Positions 50,674 through 59,603 of a DNA stretch of 64,000 bases are shown one piece after another. The notes under the pieces are model-generated. The model was not told where the DNA came from. It ran no database searches and worked only from the letters and a program-made list of their open reading frames with translations. A program made the position numbers and the translations under genes. Position 1 is the first letter of the stretch. The number at the start of each line of letters is the position of its first letter. This stretch comes from a bacterium MS4 (GTDB taxonomy: Bacteria > Bacillota > Clostridia > Oscillospirales > Acutalibacteraceae): positions 1-64,000 of the forward strand of contig CCFG01000004.1 in assembly GCA_000752215.1 (NCBI GenBank), given 5' to 3'.

Positions 50674-51836
50674 CCCGGCACCTGCCCCGGCTGCTCCGAC
50701 TGAAGGTCAATCTGCCGCACCGTGTGCCTGGCAACCTGTATCAGAATAAAAAGCATAATGACCGCCAGCAGCTGCACGCTGAAAAAGTCCGTGTTGAACA
50801 GGTTGTGGCAGACGGCGTAGGTGGAGCTTAGCACCGTGACCACCGGCACGTAGAGCATCTTCGGGAAATAAAACGCAAAGACGACCGACAGGATATCCGC
50901 CAGATAAAAATACCGCTCGTGCATATGCGGAAGGATGAACGGTAAAAGCAGCGCGAAAAAGAGCGCCAGCGAAACAAACAGCTCGTCCGTAAAAACGAAC
51001 TTCCTTTTATATAGATAGAACAGCGCGGAAATGGTCAGCGCGCCGGCCAGAATCACCGCGGCGGCGCTGATGTACTCCGGCGTGTCTTCCGGCAGCCAGG
51101 TGTACAGGTTCGGCAGGAACATGGCAATCATCTTATACTGCCCCGCCTGGGAAAAATATACCGTCAGAAGTCCCCTCATGCTGCGCCCCAGAAACATTGC
51201 GGGAAGGATGGCCAACAGATACACGAACGGAATCATCAGGAAGGTGCTGAGGCGCACCCTGCGCTTGACGAGCAGGAGCAGCAAAAATGGCGCCAGAAAC
51301 ACCGCCTGTAGTTTAAAGACAAACGCGATGGCAAAGGCGGCGACCGCCTGATATTCCTTATCCAGCATGAAATAGTACACACAGGCGACGAGCGCGGCGG
51401 TAAAAATCGCGTCGCACTGCCCCCATACAGCCGAATTCAGCACCACGCTCGGCAAAAACAGAACAGCCGCGTATGCCATTCCTCCGTACAGAGGGTCGTC
51501 AACCTTCAGCCGGACCGTTTTCATCACGTAAACGGCCAGAACAATGTCCGCCAGGCTGGAAACAAGCTTAATGGCGGTCAGCCCGGAAACGGGAAGATAT
51601 GTAAACCCGGCAAGCAGATAGAGATAGGTCGGCATATAATCGCCGATATTCATCCCCACCGCCGCAAAGCCGCCGTTCTCCTTCAGCGCGGTGTACCATC
51701 CCTGCAAAAACTGGTGGTAATCCCCGGACTCAAACGGGAAAAGCAGAAAACGGCACAGCAGGGCCAGCACCGTAATCAAAACAAGGAAGCCCATGTTTTC
51801 AAACTGTTCGTTTGTCAGCTCTTTGCGCCTGCGCAA
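50670..51836 (-). CDS. Gpi18-like multi-pass mannosyltransferase family protein
   Basis: 388 residues with about ten membrane helices. Resembles COG5542-type (PIG-V/Gpi18-like) integral membrane glycosyltransferases using a lipid-linked sugar: FESGDYHQFLQGWYTALKEN and IGDYMPTYLYLLAGFTYLP near the N-terminus and FILPHMHERYFYLADILSVV late. The acceptor is unknown. Embedded between rlmA and rimI with overlaps on both sides, so it is expressed with housekeeping genes. Confidence 0.82.
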   Translation of the reverse strand: MRRRKELTNEQFENMGFLVLITVLALLCRFLLFPFESGDYHQFLQGWYTALKENGGFAAVGMNIGDYMPTYLYLLAGFTYLPVSGLTAIKLVSSLADIVLAVYVMKTVRLKVDDPLYGGMAYAAVLFLPSVVLNSAVWGQCDAIFTAALVACVYYFMLDKEYQAVAAFAIAFVFKLQAVFLAPFLLLLLVKRRVRLSTFLMIPFVYLLAILPAMFLGRSMRGLLTVYFSQAGQYKMIAMFLPNLYTWLPEDTPEYISAAAVILAGALTISALFYLYKRKFVFTDELFVSLALFFALLLPFILPHMHERYFYLADILSVVFAFYFPKMLYVPVVTVLSSTYAVCHNLFNTDFFSVQLLAVIMLFILIQVARHTVRQIDLQSEQPGQVPG

Positions 51837-52663
51837 TTTTCTCCCACCTTTTCATAGATTAGAAAATCAAATTTCAGATGCGTTTCCAGTGTCCGTACCT
51901 GTTTCAGCCGCTGTACGCCCTCCGCCCCGGTTTTGTAGAAATAGGGCGTCATGGCGAACAGGTCCTGAATCAACGTGCCGGAAATCACGGCGTCGGTCTG
52001 TGCCGGCACGCGGCCGATAAAGGCAAATCCGCTGTAATCCGCCTCAGAGGACTCGTTTTCATAGGGCTCGTCGTACAGGATTTCCTTTAACCCGTACAAA
52101 TGACGGCGGCCCGGCACGGCTAAAATCAGAATTCCCCCCGGTTTGAGCACGCGGTTCAGCTCGCTTTCCACCACCGGCGCGAACACGTCCAGTACGAGGT
52201 CCGCCGCGCCGTCCGAAACAGGGATGCCGAAGCTGCTGGCAACGGCGAAGGAAATCGCTTTGTATTTTTTCGCCGCGGCTTTTACCGCGAACTTGGAGAT
52301 ATCGAACCCAAAGACCTGCGGGGCAAACCCATGGGAAAGCAGTTCTTCGCGGAGCCGCCCGGTATAGTAGCCCTCCCCGCAGCCCGCGTCAAGGATGATT
52401 GGACTTTTTGTGCGGGAATATGCGCGCACCAGCTCATTGAGCTTGTCGCTGAAAAGCCGGTAGGCGCCGGATTCCAGAAAACGCCGGCGCGACGCGGTCA
52501 TTTCCTGATTGTCGCCGGGTACTTTGGCGTGCATTTTGTTCGGCGGCAGAAGGTGGACATAGCCCTCCCCCGCAATATCGTAGCTGTGCCCGTTTTTGCA
52601 GACATAGGCCTTCTCAAGCCTGTCCAGCTTTTCCCCGCAGACGGGACAGGTGAAAATGGTCAT
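51815..52663 (-). CDS. rlmA: 23S rRNA (guanine-N1)-methyltransferase RlmA family
   Basis: 282 residues. N-terminal zinc ribbon FTCPVCGEKL and AYVCKNGHSYDIAGEGYVHL, then a Rossmann SAM domain (ILDAGCGEGYYTGRLREEL). RlmA methylates G745/G748 of 23S rRNA; in Gram-positives the related TlrB gives tylosin resistance, so the exact target is not certain. Overlaps the polA stop by 4 bp and the next gene start by 22 bp. Confidence 0.9.
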   Translation of the reverse strand: MTIFTCPVCGEKLDRLEKAYVCKNGHSYDIAGEGYVHLLPPNKMHAKVPGDNQEMTASRRRFLESGAYRLFSDKLNELVRAYSRTKSPIILDAGCGEGYYTGRLREELLSHGFAPQVFGFDISKFAVKAAAKKYKAISFAVASSFGIPVSDGAADLVLDVFAPVVESELNRVLKPGGILILAVPGRRHLYGLKEILYDEPYENESSEADYSGFAFIGRVPAQTDAVISGTLIQDLFAMTPYFYKTGAEGVQRLKQVRTLETHLKFDFLIYEKVGENCAGAKS

Positions 52664-55227
52664 GCCTTCGCCTCGTACCAGGTTTTCCCGATTTTGGCCT
52701 CGGCAACCATCGGGACGGACAGGGAAACGGCATTCTCCATTTCCTCCGTCAGAATCCGCGCGGCCTTTTCCGCCTCGTCCTTCGGGGACTCCACAATCAG
52801 TTCGTCGTGTACCTGTAAAATCAGACGGGACCGCATCTTCTCTTTTTCCAGCCGCTTTTCCACTTTCACCATGGCGATTTTGATGATATCGGCGGCGGCG
52901 CCCTGAATCGGCATATTGCGCGCCACCCGCTCGCCGAACGAGCGCATGTTGAAATTGCTGGAGGTCAGCTCCGGTAAGTAGCGCCGGCGGCCGAACATGG
53001 TCTCTGCGTAACCGGTCTCCTTCGCCAGCGCCACGACCTCTTTCATATACCGGTCGATCCCGGAATAGTGGGCAAGGTAATCCTTGATATAGGTATCGGC
53101 TTCGCTTCGCGTAACATGGATGTTCTTCGCGAGGGAAAACGCACCAATGCCGTACACGATACCGAAGTTGACCGCCTTGGCGCGGCTGCGCATCACCGGG
53201 GTCACCATCTGCTCCGGCATATGGAACACCTGCGCCGCCGTGCTGCGGTGGATATCGTCGTTATTCAAAAACGCCTGTATCATATTTTTGTCGTTGGCAA
53301 CGTGCGCCAGAACGCGCAGCTCAATCTGGGAGTAATCCGCGTCCACCAGCACCCAGTCCTCGCGCGCGACAAAGAAACGGCGCATTTCCCGGCCAAGGTC
53401 GGTGCGCACGGGGATGTTCTGCAGATTCGGCTCCGTGGAGCTGATGCGGCCCGTGCGCGTTTCCGTCTGGTTGAAATTGGAATGGATTCTCCCGTCGGGC
53501 GCGATCACCTTTAAAAGGCCCTCGCAGTAGGTGGATTTCAGCTTTGCCAGGCTGCGGTAATTCAGCACCAGCTCCACCGCCGGGTGCTCGTAGCGCAGGT
53601 TTTCCAGAATTTCCACCGCCGTGGAATAGCCGGTTTTTGTCTTTTTCCCGTGATTCAGCCCCAGCTTTTCAAACAGCGCTTCGCCCAGCTGTTTGGGGGA
53701 ATTGATATTGAATTCATAGCCGACCGTTTCATAAATCTGCGTCTGGATCGTGTCGATCTGTGCCTGTAAAACCTCTCCGTACGAGCGGATGCCGTCCTTG
53801 TCCACGGCAAACCCGACGGTTTCCATGCGGGCCAGCACTTCCGCCAGGGGCATTTCGATGTTATTTAACAGCTCCGTCTGGTTTTTCTTCCCGATTTCAC
53901 CGGCCAGCACGTCTGCAAGCGCGGGCATCACACAAGCGTCCGTCAGCCGGGCGTCCTCCTGCCGGGTCAGGGCAACGTCGTACTCCTGCGCCAGCCGGGA
54001 CGGTTCGTAGCCGGACGCCGACGGGTTAAGCAGGTAAGCCGCCAGCATCGTGTCGATCCCGGGGCTTTTCAGCACGATATCCCGCGCCAGCAGCGCGGCG
54101 TAAAACGGCTTGATGTCATGCGTATTCTTACGGATGGTTTCGTCCTCACAGAGCCGTTTGATCCATCCGACGGCGTCGATCACATAAATCCGGCTGCCGC
54201 TGTTGAGATACAGCTTCAGGTTCCCGCCGTCATCCTCTGCGATAAAGTCGGCGCGGCCCGCCTTTTCAAGTTCCTTCAAAAGCGCCGCGGGGTCGGCGTT
54301 TTCCGCAACGCCCGGCGCGGCTTCCTCCGCTTTCTCCGCCTCCGGAGAAGCAGCGGGCTCGCGCAGGCCCATTTTGTCGATCAGCGAGAAAAATTCCAGC
54401 TTTGCCATCAGGCGCGCGGCGGCGTCATTGTCGCAGGGCTGCGGAACATAGTGCGAAATTTCCAGATCGACCGGCGCGTCCGTGCGGATGGTCCCGAGGT
54501 AGCGGCTCAGATAAGCGGTTTCCTTGTCCCTGGCCAGCTTCTGGCGCATTCCTTCCTTGATATCCAGCGTATCGATATCTTGATAAATAGAATCAAGATC
54601 GTGGTATTTCTGAATCAGGTCGCCCGCGCCCTTCGGGCCGATGCCCGCGACGCCCGGAATATTGTCCGACGAATCCCCCTGAATCGCCTTGATGTCGATC
54701 AGCTGCTTCGGGGCCACGCCGTAGTCCTCCATAATTTTGGCCTCGTCGTAAACCGTGACCTGCGGCTGGCCGAATTTGGTCGCGGCAAGACGGACGCTGA
54801 CACGCGGCCCGACCAGCTGAAGGCTGTCGCGGTCGCCGGTGGCGAGAATGCACTCGTCCCCGCTTTCACTGCACCGGTGCGCCAGCGTACCCAGAATATC
54901 GTCGGCCTCGAAGCCCTCGCACTCCACCAGACGGTAGCCCAGAAGCCGCAGCAGCTCCTTGAGGTTGGGAAGCTGCTGGGCCAGCTCTTCGGGCATCCCC
55001 TTGCGCTGCGCCTTGTAACCCGCGTATTCCTTGTGGCGAAAGGTCGGCGCGCGCATATCGAACGCGATGGCCACCGCGTCGGGGTCGGTTTCGTTTTTCA
55101 GTTTCTGCAGCATCGTCAGAAAACCGTAAATTCCGTTGGTAAAAATCCCTTCCTTCGTGGTCAGAAGGCGGATGCCGTAGAACGCACGGTTCAGTATGCT
55201 GTTTCCGTCAAGTACAAGCAGCTTCAT
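52660..55227 (-). CDS. polA: DNA polymerase I
   Basis: 855 residues. N-terminal 5'-3' exonuclease (MKLLVLDGNSILNRAFYGIR through GVAGIGPKGAGDLIQKY), a middle 3'-5' exonuclease-like domain, and the polymerase with motif A DADYSQIELRVLAH, motif B RSRAKAVNFGIVYG and motif C VHDELIVESP. The middle domain has no DxE-containing exo I motif (RADFIAEDDGGNLKLYLNSG is all that remains at that place), so it should lack proofreading, as in Bacillus and Thermus relatives. First gene of polA-rlmA-glycosyltransferase-rimI-tsaD. Confidence 0.97.
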   Translation of the reverse strand: MKLLVLDGNSILNRAFYGIRLLTTKEGIFTNGIYGFLTMLQKLKNETDPDAVAIAFDMRAPTFRHKEYAGYKAQRKGMPEELAQQLPNLKELLRLLGYRLVECEGFEADDILGTLAHRCSESGDECILATGDRDSLQLVGPRVSVRLAATKFGQPQVTVYDEAKIMEDYGVAPKQLIDIKAIQGDSSDNIPGVAGIGPKGAGDLIQKYHDLDSIYQDIDTLDIKEGMRQKLARDKETAYLSRYLGTIRTDAPVDLEISHYVPQPCDNDAAARLMAKLEFFSLIDKMGLREPAASPEAEKAEEAAPGVAENADPAALLKELEKAGRADFIAEDDGGNLKLYLNSGSRIYVIDAVGWIKRLCEDETIRKNTHDIKPFYAALLARDIVLKSPGIDTMLAAYLLNPSASGYEPSRLAQEYDVALTRQEDARLTDACVMPALADVLAGEIGKKNQTELLNNIEMPLAEVLARMETVGFAVDKDGIRSYGEVLQAQIDTIQTQIYETVGYEFNINSPKQLGEALFEKLGLNHGKKTKTGYSTAVEILENLRYEHPAVELVLNYRSLAKLKSTYCEGLLKVIAPDGRIHSNFNQTETRTGRISSTEPNLQNIPVRTDLGREMRRFFVAREDWVLVDADYSQIELRVLAHVANDKNMIQAFLNNDDIHRSTAAQVFHMPEQMVTPVMRSRAKAVNFGIVYGIGAFSLAKNIHVTRSEADTYIKDYLAHYSGIDRYMKEVVALAKETGYAETMFGRRRYLPELTSSNFNMRSFGERVARNMPIQGAAADIIKIAMVKVEKRLEKEKMRSRLILQVHDELIVESPKDEAEKAARILTEEMENAVSLSVPMVAEAKIGKTWYEAKA

Positions 55228-55333
55228 GTTGTTCTCCTTTTTCAGCGGTATCGTCTGCGGGCGGACCGGAAAGCAACACAGCCAGCCGGAAAGCCTCGCC
55301 TCTTTTCGAACATATACATTGGTATTATAGCAC

Positions 55334-55362
55334 TTTCCAAAGAAAAAAATAAGTGTTATAAT
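55334..55362 (+). promoter_or_regulatory. Promoter of dusB
   Basis: TTTCCA (55334-55339), 17-bp spacer, TATAAT (55357-55362), 33 bp before the start codon. Confidence 0.6.
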
Positions 55363-55395
55363 GAACGCGGATTTTAAAACGGAAAGGAATTTTGC

Positions 55396-56382
55396 ATGAA
55401 AATCGGCAATTTACAAATAGATGGCTTCGCCGTGCTCGCGCCGATGGCTGGCGTGGCTGACCGAGCTTTCCGAGAGACCTGCGTGCGCTTCGGGGCCTCC
55501 TATGCGGTCAGCGAAATGGTCAGTTCGAAGGGGCTTCAGTTCAACGACAAAAAGACCGGCGAGCTGATGGAGCTGAGCGGCACGGAGCGCCCGGCGGGCA
55601 TCCAGCTTTTCGGCAGCGAGCCCGCCGTCATGGCACAGGCCGCGGAAAAGGCGATGAAATACCGCCCTGACATAATCGATATCAACATGGGCTGCCCCGC
55701 GCCGAAGGTGAGCTGCAGCGGCTCCGGCAGCGCACTGATGAAAAATCCCGGGCTCTGCGGAGAGATCGTCGCGGCGGTCAAAAGCGCCGTCCCCGTACCG
55801 GTCACGGTGAAAATGCGCAAGGGCTGGGACAGCGGCAGCATCAACGCGGTGGAAGTCGCCAAAATCTGCGAGGCCGCCGGTGCGGACGCCGTCACCGTCC
55901 ACGGCCGCACGCGCGAGCAGATGTACGCCCCCAGCGCGGACTGGGAAATCATCCGTCAGGTCAAGCAGGCGGTCGGCATCCCCGTAATCGGAAACGGCGA
56001 CGTTGTTTCCGCACAGACCGCCGCGCAGATACTGGAACAGACCGGCTGCGACGCGGTGATGGTCGGGCGCGGGGCGCTGGGCAACCCGTGGATTTTTTCC
56101 CAGATCAACGCCTACCTGACCGATTCGTGCCGGATCGTCCCTCCGCCGGATATCCACGAGCGCATCCTGGTCATGCTGCGGCATATCCGGCTGATGTGCG
56201 AATACAAGGGCGAGCACCGCGCCATGAACGAGGCGCGCAAGCATGTGGGCTGGTACCTGAAAGGGATGAAAAACGCCGCGTCGTTCCGCCGCCGGGCGGG
56301 AGCTTTGGAAAGCTGGGAACAGCTGGAGGAGCTGGCCCGGGATATCCTTCTGGCGAACAGCGAACCCACACAGCCGCTATAA
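55396..56382 (+). CDS. dusB: tRNA-dihydrouridine synthase (DusB type)
   Basis: 328 residues. FMN-dependent TIM-barrel reducing uridines in the tRNA D-loop. APMAGVADRAFRETCVRFGA, the DINMGCPAPKV motif with the active Cys and the VTVKMRKGWD, VTVHGRTREQMYAPSADWEI and MVGRGALGNPW blocks are diagnostic. Start ATG 55396 with GGAAAGGAA. Divergent from polA. A short TIR element follows its stop. Confidence 0.95.
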   Translation: MKIGNLQIDGFAVLAPMAGVADRAFRETCVRFGASYAVSEMVSSKGLQFNDKKTGELMELSGTERPAGIQLFGSEPAVMAQAAEKAMKYRPDIIDINMGCPAPKVSCSGSGSALMKNPGLCGEIVAAVKSAVPVPVTVKMRKGWDSGSINAVEVAKICEAAGADAVTVHGRTREQMYAPSADWEIIRQVKQAVGIPVIGNGDVVSAQTAAQILEQTGCDAVMVGRGALGNPWIFSQINAYLTDSCRIVPPPDIHERILVMLRHIRLMCEYKGEHRAMNEARKHVGWYLKGMKNAASFRRRAGALESWEQLEELARDILLANSEPTQPL

Positions 56383-56392
56383 CAGAAAAAGA

Positions 56393-56529
56393 GGCTGTCG
56401 CAAAATGGATTCTAGATAGCAGATCGCACGAAGCAATGCCTAAGAGCATGAAAATACGCCTCGAAACGACTTTCAGCAGTCCGATCGAGACGTATTTTTT
56501 GTACACTAAAGAGCCGTTTTGCAACAGCC
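56393..56529. mobile_element. MITE-like element, 137 bp
   Basis: Terminal inverted repeats of 16 bp, GGCTGTCGCAAAATGG at the left and CCGTTTTGCAACAGCC at the right, with 2 mismatches. Between them is an internal hairpin (AAATACGcCTCG/CGAGaCGTATTT at about 56449-56500) but no gene. The ends resemble those of IS1182-like elements from memory, so it may be moved in trans. It lies in the intergenic space between dusB and a DegV gene and could end both transcripts. Confidence 0.65.
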
Positions 56530-56542
56530 CCTGCTATTTTCT

Positions 56543-57391
56543 TTATTTTTCCATATAAACAATGGCGAAGGTCCCCGGCCCGCAGTGAACCGAAACGGAA
56601 CAGCCGCAGTCCCCGACCACGATTTCCTCAAAATTCTGGTATTCCATGATCTTCTGTCTGACCGCTTCAATGGTCTCATTGTCCACGTCGTAGTGGGCGA
56701 TGATAAGACGGGAAAGATCGATGTTTTCCGCGCCCTTCAGCCTGTCCTCCACCAGCTTGCAGACCGCCGATTTCAGGCTTCCGCGGTACTTTTTGGCAAC
56801 GCCCATTTTGCCGTCCTTCACATCGATGCAGGGCTTCAGGTTCAGCAGATTCGCGCCCAGCGCCTGCACCCCGGTGCAGCGCCCGCCCTTATACATATAA
56901 AGGAGCGTGCTGATTACGCAGGTGGTGCGCACCTTCCCGGTCATCGCCCCGACCCGCTGTACGATTTCCGCCGCGGAATATCCCTGATCGCGCAGCTCGG
57001 CCGCCTTCACGGCAAGGATGCCCATGCCGCTGGACACGTTGCGGGAATCCACGGGATAAACGCCGTCAAACTTTTCGGCGGCCATCTTCGCGATATTCGG
57101 CGTTACGGTCAGCTCCGCGCTGATACTGAAATGCACGACCTCCCAGCCTTCGTCCGTCCACCTGCGGTAGAACTCCTCGTAATACGCGGGAGTCGGCGCG
57201 GAAGTGGTGGGAAGCTGTCCGGTCTTTTTATAATATTCGAACAGGTCCGGCGTATGGACGGTTACCCCGTCCAGATAGGACTTGTCGCCCAGATTCACGT
57301 TGAGCGGAATGACTTCAATCTGGTAGCGTTCCAGCATCTGTGCGTTCAGGTCGCAGGTGCTGTCGGCTACAATTTTTACCTTTCGCTGCAT
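56543..57391 (-). CDS. DegV family fatty-acid-binding protein (1 of 2)
   Basis: 282 residues from the ATG at 57391 (AGGAGGAG). KIVADSTCDLNAQMLERYQI at the N-terminus, TSAPTPAYYEEFYRRWTDEG, VVHFSISAELTVTPNIAKMA (fatty-acid contact Ser) and a C-terminal VGDCGCSVSVHCGPGTFAIV. In Firmicutes FakB proteins of this family present fatty acids to the kinase FakA; no fakA is visible here. Eight bp after the second DegV gene, same strand. Confidence 0.92.
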   Translation of the reverse strand: MQRKVKIVADSTCDLNAQMLERYQIEVIPLNVNLGDKSYLDGVTVHTPDLFEYYKKTGQLPTTSAPTPAYYEEFYRRWTDEGWEVVHFSISAELTVTPNIAKMAAEKFDGVYPVDSRNVSSGMGILAVKAAELRDQGYSAAEIVQRVGAMTGKVRTTCVISTLLYMYKGGRCTGVQALGANLLNLKPCIDVKDGKMGVAKKYRGSLKSAVCKLVEDRLKGAENIDLSRLIIAHYDVDNETIEAVRQKIMEYQNFEEIVVGDCGCSVSVHCGPGTFAIVYMEK

Positions 57392-57399
57392 AGCTCCTC

Positions 57400-58242
57400 C
57401 TATTTTTCCTTGTAAAACAAAACAAGCGTATTGGGGCCCGTGTGGACCGTCATGCTGCATCCAGCGCGCGAGGTGAGGACCTGCCGGAACTTTCCGCTTT
57501 CCTTGACCATTCTGACTACGCTGTCAAAAAGCGACTGGTCCATCCCCGTGGTGGAAACAAACGCACGCTCGTCGTCCATATTCGGCTGGTCGAGCACAAA
57601 ACGGATATATTCCTTGCAGACCTGCGCAAAATTTCCGCGGAATTTCCGCCGCACGGAAAGCACGCCGTGGGTGTCCAGAAGGAGGCAGGGGCGCAGCTTC
57701 AGCAGGTTTGCCCCGAACATCTGCAGCATGGTGGCTCGTCCGCCCCGGTAGGCAAATTCCAGCGTATCCAAAAGCACGTTGGTGCGCATTTTGGTTTTGT
57801 CTGTTTCGATCCTGTCAAAAATCTCTTTCGCGGACATCCCCGCGTCGCGCATGTCCGCGGCCCGGAGCACCAAAAGGCCCTGAGCGGAGCTCAGCGTAAA
57901 GGTGTCCACCACGTAAACGTTGTCGAATTCCTGCGCGGCGATCACGGCGTTCTGATAGGACGAGGAAAATTTGGAATTCATCGCGATATGGACCACGTCG
58001 TTTCCGTTCTCCACCTGCTTTTTGAACAGTTCAAAAAAATCGGCGGGCGGCGGAGCCGACGTTTTCGGCAGCCGGTGCGTTTTCTCGTAATCCACAAAAA
58101 CGTCGTCCGGCCCGATTTCAAAAACATCCCGGCGGGTGCGGCCTTCCACCGTAATATAAAGCGGGACAATCTCTATCCGGTACTGCTTATATAAATCGGG
58201 AAACAAGTCGCAGGCACTGTCGGTGCTGATAATTACGCCCAT
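57400..58242 (-). CDS. DegV family fatty-acid-binding protein (2 of 2)
   Basis: 280 residues from the ATG at 58242 (GGGAG). VIISTDSACDLFPDLYKQYR, TSAPPPADFFELFKKQVENG, VVHIAMNSKFSSSYQNAVIA and C-terminal SRAGCSMTVHTGPNTLVLFY. A diverged paralogue of the neighbouring DegV, so the pair may bind different acyl chains (saturated versus unsaturated, as for FakB1/FakB2). That split is inference. Confidence 0.92.
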   Translation of the reverse strand: MGVIISTDSACDLFPDLYKQYRIEIVPLYITVEGRTRRDVFEIGPDDVFVDYEKTHRLPKTSAPPPADFFELFKKQVENGNDVVHIAMNSKFSSSYQNAVIAAQEFDNVYVVDTFTLSSAQGLLVLRAADMRDAGMSAKEIFDRIETDKTKMRTNVLLDTLEFAYRGGRATMLQMFGANLLKLRPCLLLDTHGVLSVRRKFRGNFAQVCKEYIRFVLDQPNMDDERAFVSTTGMDQSLFDSVVRMVKESGKFRQVLTSRAGCSMTVHTGPNTLVLFYKEK

Positions 58243-58433
58243 AATCGCACTCCCACAATCATTTTGCATACTAATTTTTTAATTATATCATCCTAAAACC
58301 GTTTTTTCAATGTTCTTCTGCCGCAACTGTATTTCTATGGAAATTTTACAGAAAATTCACAGTTGTATGGGAACCATAATATATGATATTATATATTTAT
58401 GTCAGCTTATCAGCATTGAGAGGATTTGTGATA

Positions 58434-59492
58434 ATGAATATAAAATCGAAGAGATTTCTGACAGTGTTTCTGACACTGATTTTTGCGGTCACGGTGTTTA
58501 CGTTGACTGCTTTTGCCGAAAGCAATGCTACCGTTGCGGTCGACCCGCCGGGGCAGGAGCCCACAAGCTCCGTTTCCACGGGCGGCAGTTCTTCCCATTC
58601 CGAAGATACTTCGCAGGGGGGGACTTCTTCCCAGCCGGGAGAGACGTCCCAGCCCGACGGTAATTCACAGGGTGAATCTTCTCAGCCCGACCAGAACAGC
58701 CAGGCCGAGTCCGCCGTGAGCAATCCGGAAAGCTCCAGAGCTACCGCGGCTTCCAGCAAGGAGCCGGTGGTAAACCACTATGTCGATACCCACACCAATG
58801 AGGTCGAAAAAAGAGCTTCTCAGGCGGCTCAGACCGTCAGCGACCCGGACGTGCTTTCTTCCCAGGACTGGGGAGAGCTTCTTTCCAGCGGTGATTCCTC
58901 CTCCAGCGAAACGGTGGCGGCCGCCGGTACCGTAAGCAGTGAAGCCGAAACCCCGTCGGGGATCGGCGGCGTATCCTGGCTTCTGATTTTGGGCGTTGTG
59001 CTGATCGTTCTTGCGCTGTGCGGAATCGGCCTGTTCATCTACCTTCAGTTTTTTTTTCAGGGACGCCGTCAAAACCTGAAGTTCGCCCCCGCAGGCGGCG
59101 TTCAGGAAGCCGATGAACCCGAAACCTTTGAGGACATCAGCTCCTACAGCGACGAGGTGCAGCACCCGACCGACGCCGTTTCCGACGATACGCAGTCCTT
59201 TACTGATATTCAGTCCAGCTCGAACGAAACCGAACCCCCCGCCGCCGCAGAGCCGACGCCCGCTGCAAAATCCCGGATCATCGCAAAACACCGGCCCGCT
59301 GCGAAGCCGCAGCCGGAGAAAAGGCCGGTGAACCCCGACCAGGAAGAAACCGCGCCCATTCCGCAGGATCTTTTAAACCGGAGCAATCCGTCCGTTTCTT
59401 CCTCCGACCCCGATTCTCTCCCGAAATCGCAGGCGCAGCCGATACAGGACAGCAACTTTGACTGGGAGAAGTTTTTCAACGAAGAAAAGTAA
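58434..59492 (+). CDS. Ser-rich single-pass secreted/membrane protein
   Basis: 352 residues from ATG 58434 (GAGAGG). Signal peptide (LTVFLTLIFAVTVFTLTAFA, cleaved after AFA), a long low-complexity Ser/Gln/Pro/Gly stalk up to about residue 165, one membrane helix near 183-203 and a ~150-residue cytoplasmic acidic/proline-rich tail ending in NFDWEKFFNEEK. No catalytic domain. The external stalk could be glycosylated or cross the wall. The conserved-looking DWEKFFNEE end may be a partner-binding peptide. Not recognised as a known family. Confidence 0.75.
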   Translation: MNIKSKRFLTVFLTLIFAVTVFTLTAFAESNATVAVDPPGQEPTSSVSTGGSSSHSEDTSQGGTSSQPGETSQPDGNSQGESSQPDQNSQAESAVSNPESSRATAASSKEPVVNHYVDTHTNEVEKRASQAAQTVSDPDVLSSQDWGELLSSGDSSSSETVAAAGTVSSEAETPSGIGGVSWLLILGVVLIVLALCGIGLFIYLQFFFQGRRQNLKFAPAGGVQEADEPETFEDISSYSDEVQHPTDAVSDDTQSFTDIQSSSNETEPPAAAEPTPAAKSRIIAKHRPAAKPQPEKRPVNPDQEETAPIPQDLLNRSNPSVSSSDPDSLPKSQAQPIQDSNFDWEKFFNEEK

Positions 59493-59527
59493 GCGGATAC
59501 TTTTTTAAAATAGAAAATTTATAAATC

Positions 59528-59571
59528 AAGCGCTTTGAACCGGGTTTTCCGTTCAAGGCGCTTTTTTATAA
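59528..59571 (+). terminator. Terminator of the Ser-rich protein gene
   Basis: AAGCGCTTTGAAC/GTTCAAGGCGCTT stem followed by TTTTT. Confidence 0.85.
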
Positions 59572-59603
59572 TCCTTTCAAATTCTCTATTCTGTTATTCT
59601 GTG

